NCBI GenBank assembly: GCA_937867025.1
Contig: CALMKH010000138.1
Span: forward strand, 1 to 46,685
DNA from: an uncultured Bacteroidota bacterium
GTDB taxonomy: Bacteria; Bacteroidota; Bacteroidia; NS11-12g; UBA955
Reading direction: 5' to 3'
Length of the DNA stretch: 46,685 nucleotides
This document shows, one piece after another, positions 25,762-34,128 of this stretch. Position 1 is the stretch's first letter; each line of letters begins with the position of its first letter. The translations under genes and the position numbers were made by a program. Under the pieces are notes generated by a model. The model was not told the origin of the DNA. It did no database searches and saw only the letters and a list, made by a program, of their open reading frames with translations.

Positions 25762-26364
25762 TTAACCGGCCTTCTGTCTTCCGGTAGCTTCCTTTTTTTT
25801 CTTCGGCTCAGGCGTCTCTGCGGCAGTAACGTTCTCCTTGGCGAATTTTTTCATTTCCTCCTGTTTCAGCACAAGCTTCAGGGAATTGATGTAATCCGTA
25901 TTGTACTGGATCACCCGGATATCGCCCGGCCTCAGTTTCATTTCACCATCCCATCTGCCCCTGGTGTTGAGGTAATCGATCACCAGGACCTTGCTTTCCA
26001 GTGATTTCAACCTGCCCAGGTAACAGGCATTTTCAGATTTGGTTTCGATCTCAACCACTTTGAAATATTCGGTCAGGTACGACATAATGCTTACAATGCC
26101 GGTAAGGGGTATTACATCCATATACGTTAATTTCATCCCCTTGAGGAACAGAATGTTCTCGATGAATTTCTCTTCTTTTTCCCTACGGATGGATTTGATA
26201 TTCTTATTCCTGACAATGATGCATCCGTCAATCACATAATCCACTACATTGTGCTTCATGAGTATCCATTCATCATTGTGCTCGATCACAAACCCGCGTA
26301 TGGGGTCTTTCCTGTCCGTAAAACGGATCGTGATCAATTTGCCGACCAGATTTTTAATTTTCAT
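25762..26364 (-). CDS. Uncharacterised protein, Sm-like N-terminal segment
   Basis: I do not recognise this 200-residue protein. The N-terminal 60 residues (GKLITIRFTDRKDPIRGFVIEHNDEWILMK, then DGCIIVRNKNIKSIRRE) have the alternating-strand look of a small beta-barrel such as an Sm/Hfq-like fold, with a second similar strand pattern at about 110-160 (SENACYLGRLKSLESKVLVIDYL). The C-terminal 30 residues are a lysine-rich low-complexity tail (PKKKKEATGRQKAG), suggesting RNA, DNA or ribosome contact. No signal peptide. It is the last of a minus-strand set 15 nt after a GNAT gene. Function is not assignable. Confidence 0.6.
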   Translation of the reverse strand: MKIKNLVGKLITIRFTDRKDPIRGFVIEHNDEWILMKHNVVDYVIDGCIIVRNKNIKSIRREKEEKFIENILFLKGMKLTYMDVIPLTGIVSIMSYLTEYFKVVEIETKSENACYLGRLKSLESKVLVIDYLNTRGRWDGEMKLRPGDIRVIQYNTDYINSLKLVLKQEEMKKFAKENVTAAETPEPKKKKEATGRQKAG

Positions 26365-26379
26365 GTATATAGGTATTAT

Positions 26380-26811
26380 TTAAGTGTCTCTTTTTTTCAT
26401 GGCATAATGCCTGATGCCTGCTTCCTCGAATTCAGGTCCATATGTTTCAAAGCCATTCTTTTCATAAAACGGAACAGCGTGAAGCTGGGCATGCATCATC
26501 ACTTTATCGGCCAGCGGAAGATCATCAAGGACAGTCCTGACCAAAGCTGCGCCGACGCCTTTTCCCCTGTAAGCCTTTTCAACCGCAAAACGCTCAAGCT
26601 TTATAATACCTTTATCCTTGAACCTCCACCGCGCAGTACCGCAGGGCACCCCGTCACAATATGCCAGAAAATGGGTGCTTTTTTCATCATCGTCGTCGTA
26701 TTCCTCGGAGGCATCAACTTCCTGTTCTACCACGAATACATGCTGCCTGATCGCAAAGGCCATATCTTTCTCCGCTCTGTGTTTTATTTTCTTAACCTCG
26801 ATATTTGCCAT
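26380..26811 (-). CDS. GNAT N-acetyltransferase (ElaA-like)
   Basis: A 143-residue GNAT protein. VFVVEQEVDASEEYDDDD at about 25-42 is the R-x-x-VFVxEQxVxxxxExDxxD signature of a common bacterial subfamily. CGTARWR is at about 57-63, and LERFAVEKAYRGKGVGAALV at about 72-91 is the acetyl-CoA pyrophosphate loop (RGKGVG). QLHAVPFYEKNGF closes the fold. No membrane or export signal. The start overlaps the end of the upstream barrel-protein gene by 20 nt, so the two are translated from one message. Substrate unknown. Confidence 0.87.
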   Translation of the reverse strand: MANIEVKKIKHRAEKDMAFAIRQHVFVVEQEVDASEEYDDDDEKSTHFLAYCDGVPCGTARWRFKDKGIIKLERFAVEKAYRGKGVGAALVRTVLDDLPLADKVMMHAQLHAVPFYEKNGFETYGPEFEEAGIRHYAMKKRDT

Positions 26812-27436
26812 GTAAATCCACTCTGAGTGTTGGGGTGATGAACAATCTGCCGGGATACGGGTAAAAGGAAAAATGCCCCATAAATATTATATCATCAATG
26901 TATGACCCGCATATGACATCTAAGGATATCCTCCGGTGTTCAAACAGCTTTATGTTAACGTATACAGGCATTCCGACGGATGCATAGCGCTGGATATGAG
27001 GATAACCGCGTAATACAAAACAATTCCAGTCTTCATTATCTGAAAAGGCTTCAAGATATTCCATCTTTGAATAACTGAACCCGGTGTACCCTTCAATCAT
27101 TTTGCTCCCGAACAGGTTCCTTCCAATCAGAACGCTATAATCAACATCTTTCAGCACATATTTTACGCCTTTGAAATGCCTCAGAAAAGTTTCCTGCCGG
27201 CTATAACCAATGTGACCCTGGACGCGCACATGCAGATTGTTCTTTAACCGGTAATCACAGCCCAGCAAATATCCGTGCCCTTTTACAGATGCCGGGCTAA
27301 GGCTGAGTTCCGGAGTATAATACCCAGCCCCAAAAAGCAGTCCCAGCCTTGAATCTGTAGAACCGGGCTTCATATTAACACCATACGAGCCTGATGTTAT
27401 CGCACTAAAAATAAAAAGCAATACGGTGATTTTCAT
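26792..27436 (-). CDS. Predicted outer-membrane or periplasmic beta-barrel-like protein
   Basis: Not recognised by name. The ATG at 27436 is preferred over the GTG at 27448; it gives MKITVLLFIFSAITSGSYG as signal peptide. The mature 190 residues alternate hydrophobic and polar residues with many aromatic strand ends (LGLLFGAGYYTPEL, HVRVQGHIGYSR, YTGFSYSKMEYLEA, HFSFYPYPGRLFITPTLRVDLHGK), as in small eight-stranded outer-membrane barrels. A good promoter precedes it. It heads a minus-strand set with a GNAT and a small Sm-like protein, which does not suggest a function. Confidence 0.6.
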   Translation of the reverse strand: MKITVLLFIFSAITSGSYGVNMKPGSTDSRLGLLFGAGYYTPELSLSPASVKGHGYLLGCDYRLKNNLHVRVQGHIGYSRQETFLRHFKGVKYVLKDVDYSVLIGRNLFGSKMIEGYTGFSYSKMEYLEAFSDNEDWNCFVLRGYPHIQRYASVGMPVYVNIKLFEHRRISLDVICGSYIDDIIFMGHFSFYPYPGRLFITPTLRVDLHGKYRG

Positions 27437-27450
27437 GCTTGTTTTCACTA

Positions 27451-27481
27451 CAATTTTACTTACTTTTTTTCACTTTAGCAA
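27451..27481 (-). promoter_or_regulatory. Promoter for the barrel-protein set
   Basis: On the minus strand, TTG, a 20-nt spacer and TAAAATTG (one mismatch to TAnnTTTG) end 14 nt before the ATG at 27436. Confidence 0.65.
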
Positions 27482-27563
27482 GAAAAAAAGCTGTATTTGC
27501 CTGAAACTCATATATCCATTTTTTGCAAAACATAACGGTTGACTGTTAAAGGTTCATAAGGCA

Positions 27564-27929
27564 TCACTTCTTTTTGAACCTGCTGAGAAAAAATGGCCAG
27601 CTCGCAAGCCATGATCTGTTCCGGAGATAATTCAGATCTTTCTCCATCGCATAAGCCTCCTTTTCAAAACTGATGGCCATATAGGCATCATGATGTCTGA
27701 AACCATTGCCAAACATGCCCGCCCAATATTCAAGAAAATACCAGATATAATAAGGCAAGATCAATAATTCCAGCTGTTGCCTGTGATGTATCTTTTCATG
27801 ATTCATCATGACCGCGTTGTGCCGGGATGCCTTGTCCGCAAAAATGATAAATGGCCATAAAGCCATTGCCGACACCTTGCGGTTCCTGAACGTTAAAATA
27901 TCCAGCAAGAGCCTGCTAACGACCAGCAT
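27564..27929 (-). CDS. Small HExxH-containing protein, putative zinc-binding
   Basis: A 121-residue protein with no named family I can give with confidence. NHEKIHHRQQLELL at 43-56 contains HExxH (His44-Glu45-x-x-His48), the zinc site of gluzincin-like peptidases. AISFEKEAYAMEKD about 40 residues later could supply the third ligand Glu, the spacing seen in M48/M56-like proteins. Two hydrophobic stretches (MALWPFIIF and LLILPYYIWYFLEYWAGMFG) suggest membrane association. The ATG shares one base with the stop of the upstream coiled-coil protein gene (TGATG), so it is translationally coupled to it. It may be a minimal membrane metallopeptidase or a degenerate relative. Confidence 0.65.
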   Translation of the reverse strand: MLVVSRLLLDILTFRNRKVSAMALWPFIIFADKASRHNAVMMNHEKIHHRQQLELLILPYYIWYFLEYWAGMFGNGFRHHDAYMAISFEKEAYAMEKDLNYLRNRSWLASWPFFLSRFKKK

Positions 27930-29308
27930 CAGCCATTTCCTTCCCCGCCGTTCTTCTCTTCCTCCTCTTTGCGTTTCCGCTCTTCTTCTTCACGTTTTTT
28001 GCGGCGCTCTTCCCTTTCCTTTTCTATCATGATACGGAGCTTCTCTTCTTCAGATATCTCCTTCTCAGGTTCGGTATTGCCGTTTTGCCTGTTCAGTTCG
28101 GCGTTCTTTTTTGCTATAGTGTCCTGCAGCCCGAGTATCATTTTCCTGAGACTGTCGAGCTCCGATTGCAGCAGTTTGTTCTTCTGCTGTTCATTTGTAA
28201 GGTAATTGGTGAGCTTGTCCACCTGTTTGGTAAGTTCCTTTGTTTCCAGGAACAGGCTATTGTTCTCATCATTCAGCGCCTTGTTGTGTTTTTCAAGGGT
28301 TTCAATACTTGTTTTCTGATTGCTCACCATATTGGTAAGGTTGATGATGATATCCCCGTCAGTCCCTTTTTCAACGCCCTGTTTAAAGTCCCTCAGCTTG
28401 TTCAGTTCATCCTCCATGTTCAGAAGCTTCAGTTTCAGTTCGTCGTTCTCTTCTTCAAGTTCGATAACCGCGGCCTGAAGCCTGTTTTTCTGGTTGTAAA
28501 CGGCCGTGTCGATACTGTTTCTCCCGCTGCCGCCCTCACACAGTTTCAGTTTGGTCTTGTATTCATCAATCTCCTTATCCTTCCTGTTGATCTGATCCTT
28601 AAGTTTAACAATAATCTGGGTGAATGCTTCTTCCTCTGATTTCCTGTCCGTGACATCGATCTGGGCCAGCTCTTTCTTATCCTCTCCAAGCACTTTCAGG
28701 TAGTCGAACTTCACTTTGCTGTCCGGGCCCACATACAGACCAAGCTTACCTTTGTTCAATTCGATATCTGTAAAAGATTGCACATATATACCGTTCAGGT
28801 ACAGGTCGTACACCTTGTCATACGTTTTTATGCTGATGATATTTTCGAGTTTTGTAAGCGCCTGTGAAGCTTTTCTCCAGCCATTTCCGGTCCCTGTTAC
28901 AGGCACCTGCTTGTCTCTGTACACCCTGACGACCCTGTATTCTTTTTTTCCGTTTATCTCTACAGCAAGACCCTCGCTGGTTTCAGACCTGGCCATCATT
29001 AAAATACCCGCGCTTTGCTTTTTGTTGTCATGATCACCGAATATAAGGCTCACCTCCACCTGGCAGGCCGAATACTCTTCAGCGGAGTTTGAAAAAAGGT
29101 AGTATCCCGACTTCCCGGAGCGCCTGTACAACTCATAAAAACCATTCTGCCCGATGAAAAGATTATCGGCATTGAACGTAGTGCTCCAGTTCTTATCCAC
29201 ATTATCGAACTGCTCGTTGAGCAATTGTTTTGTAAAATCTTTGTTGACCTCTTGCCCGACAGCAAAAAATCCGCAGCCACACATCCAAATTACAAATAAT
29301 TTCTTCAT
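27929..29308 (-). CDS. Secreted coiled-coil protein with N-terminal jelly-roll-like domain
   Basis: The 459-residue protein starts with a signal peptide (MKKLFVIWMCGCGFFAVGQ). Residues about 30-215 look like a concanavalin/LamG-type beta-sandwich: LLNEQFDNVDKNW, NGFYELYRRSGKSGYYLF, QSAGILMMARS, YDLYLNGIYVQSFTDIELNKGKLGLYVG, VKFDYLKVLGE. This pattern is familiar from DUF1080-type sugar-binding or hydrolase-like domains. From about 240 to 400 it is a long coiled coil. The tail from about 425 is an extreme charged repeat of E/R/K ending in EEEEKNGGEGNG. It is translationally coupled to the HExxH protein. Function unknown; perhaps an extracytoplasmic structural or carbohydrate-binding scaffold. 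Confidence 0.75.
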   Translation of the reverse strand: MKKLFVIWMCGCGFFAVGQEVNKDFTKQLLNEQFDNVDKNWSTTFNADNLFIGQNGFYELYRRSGKSGYYLFSNSAEEYSACQVEVSLIFGDHDNKKQSAGILMMARSETSEGLAVEINGKKEYRVVRVYRDKQVPVTGTGNGWRKASQALTKLENIISIKTYDKVYDLYLNGIYVQSFTDIELNKGKLGLYVGPDSKVKFDYLKVLGEDKKELAQIDVTDRKSEEEAFTQIIVKLKDQINRKDKEIDEYKTKLKLCEGGSGRNSIDTAVYNQKNRLQAAVIELEEENDELKLKLLNMEDELNKLRDFKQGVEKGTDGDIIINLTNMVSNQKTSIETLEKHNKALNDENNSLFLETKELTKQVDKLTNYLTNEQQKNKLLQSELDSLRKMILGLQDTIAKKNAELNRQNGNTEPEKEISEEEKLRIMIEKEREERRKKREEEERKRKEEEEKNGGEGNG

Positions 29309-29333
29309 CTTTGCGGTTACTTGTTTAAAAAAG

Positions 29334-29341
29334 CAAAATTA
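29334..29341 (-). promoter_or_regulatory. -7 box for the coiled-coil protein gene
   Basis: Minus-strand TAATTTTG is a perfect TAnnTTTG, 25 nt before the ATG. The -33 element is not clear. Confidence 0.45.
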
Positions 29342-29356
29342 ATATAATTTACCTAA

Positions 29357-30373
29357 ATGAAGTCTTGTTTTCATTATTTATTGTTTTTACTGTCAAGCAT
29401 TGTTCTTAATTCCTGTTCCAACGATCTCGAAGCGCTTGCCGAATATGAGGAGACCGCGTCTGTTTATGCCCTGCTCGACCCCAGGCAGGCTTACCAGTTT
29501 GTCAAGATCAACAAAGTGTTCATCAACCCGGGATCAAAAGCCACTGATATAGCCAGAATATCCGATTCCATCTTTTTCGACACGCTTGCCCCGCAGCTTG
29601 TGGAACTCGACAATGGCAGCGTCAGGCAGGTTATACCGCTCACCCGCGCCAACATATTGCTTAAAGACAGCGGCACCTTCGCCAACTCGCCGAATTACCT
29701 GTATGTCACCAATAAACCTGTTTCCAGCTTATACCAGTACAGGCTGGAAGTAAAACTTCCCAAAACCAACAAACTTGTCACTGCTACAACGAATATGGTG
29801 ACCATGCCCATAGCTTCACTTTCGCAACCGATCCTGGTGTTCCAGATACCAAGGATCATTAATATTCCTACTACGCCTAACGGCAACATCGCGATATCTT
29901 TTAGCTCAGGCATGAACGGGAAAATATATGACGCTTTTTTCAATTTCAATTACCAGGAAATAAGCAAGGCGGACACTTCGCAGAAGACCGTAAAAACCAT
30001 TCGCTGGAAGATACTCAGAAGCTACAGGACCATCAAGGACAAAGGCAATGAGAATGTCATACAGAGAATTCCCAGCTCCCTGTTTTACAACATGCTTCTG
30101 AATGAGATCCCTCTCAATCCCGGAGTAACCAGGCATTTTCTTCCGTGCTCTATTGAGCTGATTGGGGGCAACCAGGAACTTGACAATTATATCCAGGCAT
30201 CGGTGCCTTCCATCGGTATTGTTCAAAAACAGACGGAGTATACCAATATCAAGGGCGGAATTGGTCTTTTCGCCTCCAGGAATACATTGTTTATAGATGA
30301 GGTACACCTGATCTCGACCAATAAGAGCTATATCATTAATGATCCGCTTTTAAAACCCCTTGGGTTTCAGTGA
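29357..30373 (+). CDS. DUF4249-like lipoprotein, paralog 1
   Basis: A 338-residue predicted lipoprotein (MKSCFHYLLFLLSSIVLNSC, lipid Cys at 20). The mature start, LEALAEYEETASVYALLDPRQAYQFVKINKVF, resembles the opening of DUF4249 proteins, Bacteroidota surface lipoproteins of unknown role often near TonB-dependent receptors. The rest is beta-rich, with Pro/Ile-rich strands and FLPCSIELIGGNQELDNYIQ and GGIGLFASRN near the end. It is a clear tandem paralog of the next gene: VYALLDP, FVKINKVF, DTLAP, NYLYVTN, YRLE, NGKIYDAFF, KTVKTIRWKIL, PCS and ELDNYIQ recur in order. No TonB receptor is adjacent. Function not known. Confidence 0.75.
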   Translation: MKSCFHYLLFLLSSIVLNSCSNDLEALAEYEETASVYALLDPRQAYQFVKINKVFINPGSKATDIARISDSIFFDTLAPQLVELDNGSVRQVIPLTRANILLKDSGTFANSPNYLYVTNKPVSSLYQYRLEVKLPKTNKLVTATTNMVTMPIASLSQPILVFQIPRIINIPTTPNGNIAISFSSGMNGKIYDAFFNFNYQEISKADTSQKTVKTIRWKILRSYRTIKDKGNENVIQRIPSSLFYNMLLNEIPLNPGVTRHFLPCSIELIGGNQELDNYIQASVPSIGIVQKQTEYTNIKGGIGLFASRNTLFIDEVHLISTNKSYIINDPLLKPLGFQ

Positions 30374-30401
30374 CGTTTGTCCAAAAACCTGTCGTTCAAT
30401 C

Positions 30402-30430
30402 TTGAAATTAACCCCTTGTCCCTATATTTG
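30402..30430 (+). promoter_or_regulatory. Promoter of the second lipoprotein paralog
   Basis: TTG at 30402-30404, an 18-nt spacer and a perfect TATATTTG at 30423-30430, 29 nt before the ATG. The duplicated gene therefore probably has its own promoter. Confidence 0.65.
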
Positions 30431-30459
30431 TATAAGTATTTGAGATTGCAAGTGCTGTT

Positions 30460-31479
30460 ATGAACTCCCGGGTGCGCTGTATGTTCTTCCTTATCCCTGC
30501 CCTGCTGGCCAACTCATGCGCCAACGAGGTGGAAGTGCTGGGTGATTATGAGGAAAATGCAGCCGTTTTCGCTTTGCTCGACCCTTCGCAACCCAGGCAA
30601 TTTGTAAAAATCAACAAGGTGTTTACAAACCCCCACGCCAGGGCGTCGGATGTGGCAAAAATTGCGGATTCACTTTATTTCGATACGCTTGCACCTTTCC
30701 TCACCGAAGTTCAGAATGGCGCCGTTCTGCGAAAAATTCCCCTTTACAGGGCAAATGTCCTCCTCAAGGACGAAGGCACCTTTGCCACTGCGCCCAACTA
30801 CCTCTATGTGACCAATGAAAGCATTTCAAGCCTGTTTGAATACAGGCTTGAATTCATGCTTCCTGCAACCCGCCGGCTGATCACTGCAAAAACGAATATT
30901 GTGCGCATGAGCCCCGGCGACCTTTTCCTGCCTGTAAACCCCGCCAGTGTTCCCAGGGAGATCAATATTCCTCCCTTTATAGAATCCGGGATACAGGTAA
31001 AATTCGCCACAGGGAAAAACGGTAAAATCTATGATGCCTTCTTCATATTCAATTACCTTGAAGTGAATAACAATGACACAAATATCAAAACCGTAAAGAC
31101 TATCAGGTGGAAAATATTAAAGGGTTTCAGAACCGTATTCGACAGGGGGAATGAAATTGTCAGCCAGCGCATGCCAGGAAGGCATTTTTATGATATGCTG
31201 CTCCAGAAAATTGCCGTTGACAGCACTGTCACCCGCAGATTCCTGCCCTGCTCGCTCGAATTTACAGGAGGCAATGCGGAACTTGATAATTATATCCAAT
31301 CCACAATCGTATCCATAGGCATCGTGCAGAAACAGCAGGATTACACCAATATAGAAGGCGGGGGAATTGGTATTTTTGCCGCGCGGACCACAGCCGTCAT
31401 CGATAATATCCTGGTCGGCGAACTCACCAGGAAAACCCTCTATTCATATCCGGAATACTCCGTATTGGGTTTTAAATAA
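30460..31479 (+). CDS. DUF4249-like lipoprotein, paralog 2
   Basis: A 339-residue lipoprotein (signal MNSRVRCMFFLIPALLANSC, lipid Cys at 20), collinear over its whole length with the preceding gene and nearly the same size, so the pair arose by tandem duplication. Shared landmarks are EVLGDYEENAAVFALLDP, FVKINKVFTNPHARASDVAKIADS, YLYVTNESISSL, GKNGKIYDAFFIFNYLEV, FLPCSLEFTGGNAELDNYIQS and IGIVQKQQDYTNIEGGGIGIFAAR. Divergence in between is substantial, so the duplication is not recent. It has its own promoter. It might be a surface-exposed binding protein; no partner is visible. Confidence 0.75.
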   Translation: MNSRVRCMFFLIPALLANSCANEVEVLGDYEENAAVFALLDPSQPRQFVKINKVFTNPHARASDVAKIADSLYFDTLAPFLTEVQNGAVLRKIPLYRANVLLKDEGTFATAPNYLYVTNESISSLFEYRLEFMLPATRRLITAKTNIVRMSPGDLFLPVNPASVPREINIPPFIESGIQVKFATGKNGKIYDAFFIFNYLEVNNNDTNIKTVKTIRWKILKGFRTVFDRGNEIVSQRMPGRHFYDMLLQKIAVDSTVTRRFLPCSLEFTGGNAELDNYIQSTIVSIGIVQKQQDYTNIEGGGIGIFAARTTAVIDNILVGELTRKTLYSYPEYSVLGFK

Positions 31480-31487
31480 CCCGACTT

Positions 31488-31520
31488 TTTGGCACCTTTT
31501 GTCAGATTCTTTTACCTTTT
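31488..31520 (+). promoter_or_regulatory. Candidate dnaK promoter
   Basis: TTTG at 31488-31491, a 21-nt spacer and TACCTTTT at 31513-31520 (one mismatch to TAnnTTTG). It leaves about 87 nt to the dnaK ATG. No CIRCE inverted repeat is seen in the leader. Confidence 0.5.
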
Positions 31521-31607
31521 TTCACAAATTAGGACAATATTGTCATATTCAGTGGAATGGCACCCCGTTTGAAACTAAACAATTTAAAGAAACTGTAAAT
31601 AAATATT

Positions 31608-33521
31608 ATGAGTAAAATAATAGGAATAGATTTAGGAACCACCAACAGTTGTGTAGCTGTTATGGAGGGCAATGAGCCTGTGGTGATTGCCAACAGCGAA
31701 GGCAAGCGCACAACCCCGTCGGTAGTTGCATTTATGAAGGACGGCGAAAGAAAGATCGGCGATCCTGCCAAGCGCCAGGCGATTACCAACCCGAAACACA
31801 CTATTTTCTCCATCAAGAGGTTTATGGGTAATAATTATGACCAGGTGACTATGGAAGCCGGCAGGGTTCCTTATGAGGTGGCGAAAGGTGATAACAATAC
31901 GCCGAGGGTAAAAATAGATGACAGGCTATATACCCCTCAGGAAATCAGTGCGATGATCTTGCAGAAAATGAAAAAGACTGCCGAGGATTATCTCGGGCAG
32001 GAAGTAAAGGAAGCAGTCATCACCGTTCCTGCATATTTTAACGACGCGCAACGCCAGGCAACCAAGGAAGCCGGCGAAATTGCCGGTCTGAATGTCAGGA
32101 GGATTATAAACGAACCTACTGCAGCAGCCCTGGCATACGGACTGGATAAAAAACATTCCGATATGAAGATCGTGGTGTTCGACTGCGGAGGAGGTACCCA
32201 TGACGTGTCAGTACTTGAACTCGGTGATGGCGTGTTTGAAGTAAAAGCCACCGACGGTGATACCCACCTGGGGGGTGACGACTTCGACCAGAAGATCATT
32301 GACTGGCTTGTTCAGGAATTCAAGGATGAAAACGGCGGTCTTGATATCAGCAAGGATCCGATGGCTCTTCAAAGGTTAAAGGAGGGTGCTGAAAAAGCTA
32401 AAATCGAATTGTCAAGCACCACTTCCACCGAGATCAACCTCCCGTACATCATGCCGGTTGACGGGATACCGAAACACCTTGTGAGGACCCTCACCAGGGC
32501 TAAATTCGAACAGCTTGTGGACGATCTCGTACAAAGGACCATAGAACCCTGCAGATCTGCGCTTAAAAACGCAGGTCTAAACACCAGCGATATCAATGAG
32601 ATCATTCTCGTAGGAGGAAGCACAAGGATTCCTGCCATTCAGACAGCAGTTGAGAAATTCTTCGGCAAAGCCCCATCAAAAGGCGTGAATCCTGATGAAG
32701 TGGTTGCCATCGGTGCAGCCATCCAGGGTGGTGTGCTGACCGGCGAAGTAAAAGACGTCCTGCTTCTCGATGTCACCCCGCTCAGCCTGGGTATTGAAAC
32801 CTATGGCGGTGTAATGACCAAGCTGATTGAAGCCAATACCACCATCCCTACAAAAAAGAGCGAGACTTTCAGCACCGCCGCAGATAACCAGCCTAGCGTT
32901 GAACTGCATGTGCTCCAGGGTGAAAGGCCGATGGCCAAGGATAACCGGACCATCGGAAGGTTTAACCTTGACGGCATACCACCTGCACCAAGGGGAGTGC
33001 CTCAGATTGAAGTAACCTTTGATATCGACGCGAACGGCATATTGCATGTTAGCGCCAAGGATAAAGGCACTGGCAAGGAGCAGAAGATCCGTATCGAAAG
33101 TTCAAGCGGACTGAGCAAGGAAGAAATTGAAAAAATGAAGAAAGAGGCAGAGGCCAATGCCGAATCTGACAGGAAAGCCAAAGAAGAAGTTGAAAAGCTG
33201 AATGCAGCTGATGCATTGGTGTTCACTTCAGAAAAGAACCTGAAAGATTATGGCGACAAACTCCCTGCAGATAAAAAGCAGGCTATAGAGGATGCGTTGG
33301 CAAAACTGAAAACCGCACACCAGAACAAGGATGTTGCAGCATGTGATGCATCCTCAGCCGAATTGAACAAGGCATGGGAAGCGGCCAGCCAGGACATATA
33401 CAATGCCCAGCAACAGCAGTCCCAGGGACAGGCCGGTAATGCCGAGGGCGGAAATACCGGAGGAAACACAGGGCAACCTGGTCCTGATGTCGAAGACGTT
33501 TCTTTCGAAGAAGTTAAATAA
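31608..33521 (+). CDS. dnaK: Chaperone protein DnaK (Hsp70)
   Basis: The cytosolic Hsp70. [17 protein letters not shown] (phosphate 1) is at the N-terminus, [15 protein letters not shown] near 170, and [13 protein letters not shown] near 339. The substrate-binding domain follows [28 protein letters not shown] (about 407). The alpha lid ends in a Gly/Gln/Asn-rich tail with terminal EDVSFEEVK. The phosphate 2 loop reads [14 protein letters not shown] (about 190) instead of the more usual DLGGGTFDVS. 637 residues is normal. dnaJ and grpE are not adjacent. A strong terminator follows 23 nt after the stop. Confidence 0.96.
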   Translation: MSKIIGIDLGTTNSCVAVMEGNEPVVIANSEGKRTTPSVVAFMKDGERKIGDPAKRQAITNPKHTIFSIKRFMGNNYDQVTMEAGRVPYEVAKGDNNTPRVKIDDRLYTPQEISAMILQKMKKTAEDYLGQEVKEAVITVPAYFNDAQRQATKEAGEIAGLNVRRIINEPTAAALAYGLDKKHSDMKIVVFDCGGGTHDVSVLELGDGVFEVKATDGDTHLGGDDFDQKIIDWLVQEFKDENGGLDISKDPMALQRLKEGAEKAKIELSSTTSTEINLPYIMPVDGIPKHLVRTLTRAKFEQLVDDLVQRTIEPCRSALKNAGLNTSDINEIILVGGSTRIPAIQTAVEKFFGKAPSKGVNPDEVVAIGAAIQGGVLTGEVKDVLLLDVTPLSLGIETYGGVMTKLIEANTTIPTKKSETFSTAADNQPSVELHVLQGERPMAKDNRTIGRFNLDGIPPAPRGVPQIEVTFDIDANGILHVSAKDKGTGKEQKIRIESSSGLSKEEIEKMKKEAEANAESDRKAKEEVEKLNAADALVFTSEKNLKDYGDKLPADKKQAIEDALAKLKTAHQNKDVAACDASSAELNKAWEAASQDIYNAQQQQSQGQAGNAEGGNTGGNTGQPGPDVEDVSFEEVK

Positions 33522-33544
33522 TCCCTATTGTTTATCATAAAAAA

Positions 33545-33577
33545 GACCCGGGCAATCGTCCGGGTTTTTTATTTTTA
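33545..33577 (+). terminator. Rho-independent terminator after dnaK
   Basis: ACCCGG / CCGGGT, a 6-bp GC stem with an 8-nt loop, followed by TTTTTATTTTT. Confidence 0.88.
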
Positions 33578-33579
33578 GT

Positions 33580-33610
33580 ATTGGAAATCCGGTCTGTTTT
33601 TCTAGATTTG
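33580..33610 (+). promoter_or_regulatory. Promoter directly at the start codon of the small secreted protein gene
   Basis: ATTG at 33580-33583, a 19-nt spacer and a perfect TAGATTTG at 33603-33610. Only five bases separate the -7 box from the ATG at 33616, so transcription would begin at or next to the start codon (leaderless or nearly so). Confidence 0.75.
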
Positions 33611-33615
33611 CATTG

Positions 33616-34116
33616 ATGAAAAAACTAATATTTCTTACTTCTCTTGTTGTTCTCTTTGCAACAGCTTCAATGTCCCAGGTGACAAAAAACCAACTCAAAG
33701 GCGTATGGAACATTGCAGCATTCGGTAAAGAGAGCGATGACAGTGTTGTCACTTTCGGACAAGATACTGTCATTGGTAGCCTCGTTAAGGATAAAATATT
33801 CACAGACCTTAGTGTGCTTGCAGCCAATGCCACCAGCGACCAGGATAAAATGGCGTTTGCCTTTATTGGCATGCTGAAAGGCATGTTTATCCAATTCGAT
33901 GAAAACAATGCATTCGGAGAAGGTATGCTGGAAGAAGACAACGGCACACCGAAGGTTAAAGCCGGTACATATACCCTGGATGGAGCAAATCTTACAACCA
34001 ACACCAAAAAAGAGCAAGCTTTCAACATCGCTATGAAGGGCGAATACCTTATACTGACAGCTTCCAATTCAGGTACCGTTATGTACATGAAAAAGATTAA
34101 AGACAGTCCTTTTTAA
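33616..34116 (+). CDS. Small secreted protein, tandem paralog 1
   Basis: The ORF track starts at a TTG (33613); the ATG at 33616 is the obvious start. Residues 1-20 are a signal peptide (MKKLIFLTSLVVLFATASMS, mature end QVTKNQ). The 166-residue protein has a lipocalin-like layout: NQLKGVWNIAAFG at the mature N-terminus, then short beta strands ending FNIAMKGEYLILTASNSGTVMYMKKIK. This resembles the small beta-barrel families that begin with LxGxW, but I would not name one. The following gene is a paralog 12 nt downstream. Likely periplasmic; ligand unknown. Confidence 0.75.
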   Translation: MKKLIFLTSLVVLFATASMSQVTKNQLKGVWNIAAFGKESDDSVVTFGQDTVIGSLVKDKIFTDLSVLAANATSDQDKMAFAFIGMLKGMFIQFDENNAFGEGMLEEDNGTPKVKAGTYTLDGANLTTNTKKEQAFNIAMKGEYLILTASNSGTVMYMKKIKDSPF

Positions 34117-34128
34117 AGACATGCAGCC

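Noticed and set aside
26251-26826. 191-codon plus-strand ORF across the GNAT and Sm-like genes
   Set aside because: It overlaps two well-supported minus-strand genes and has no independent signal.
31521-31607. CIRCE/HrcA element ahead of dnaK
   Set aside because: No TTAGCACTC-N9-GAGTGCTAA inverted repeat in the leader. A TTAGCACTC-like half appears at 16680 before recQ but has no partner arm.
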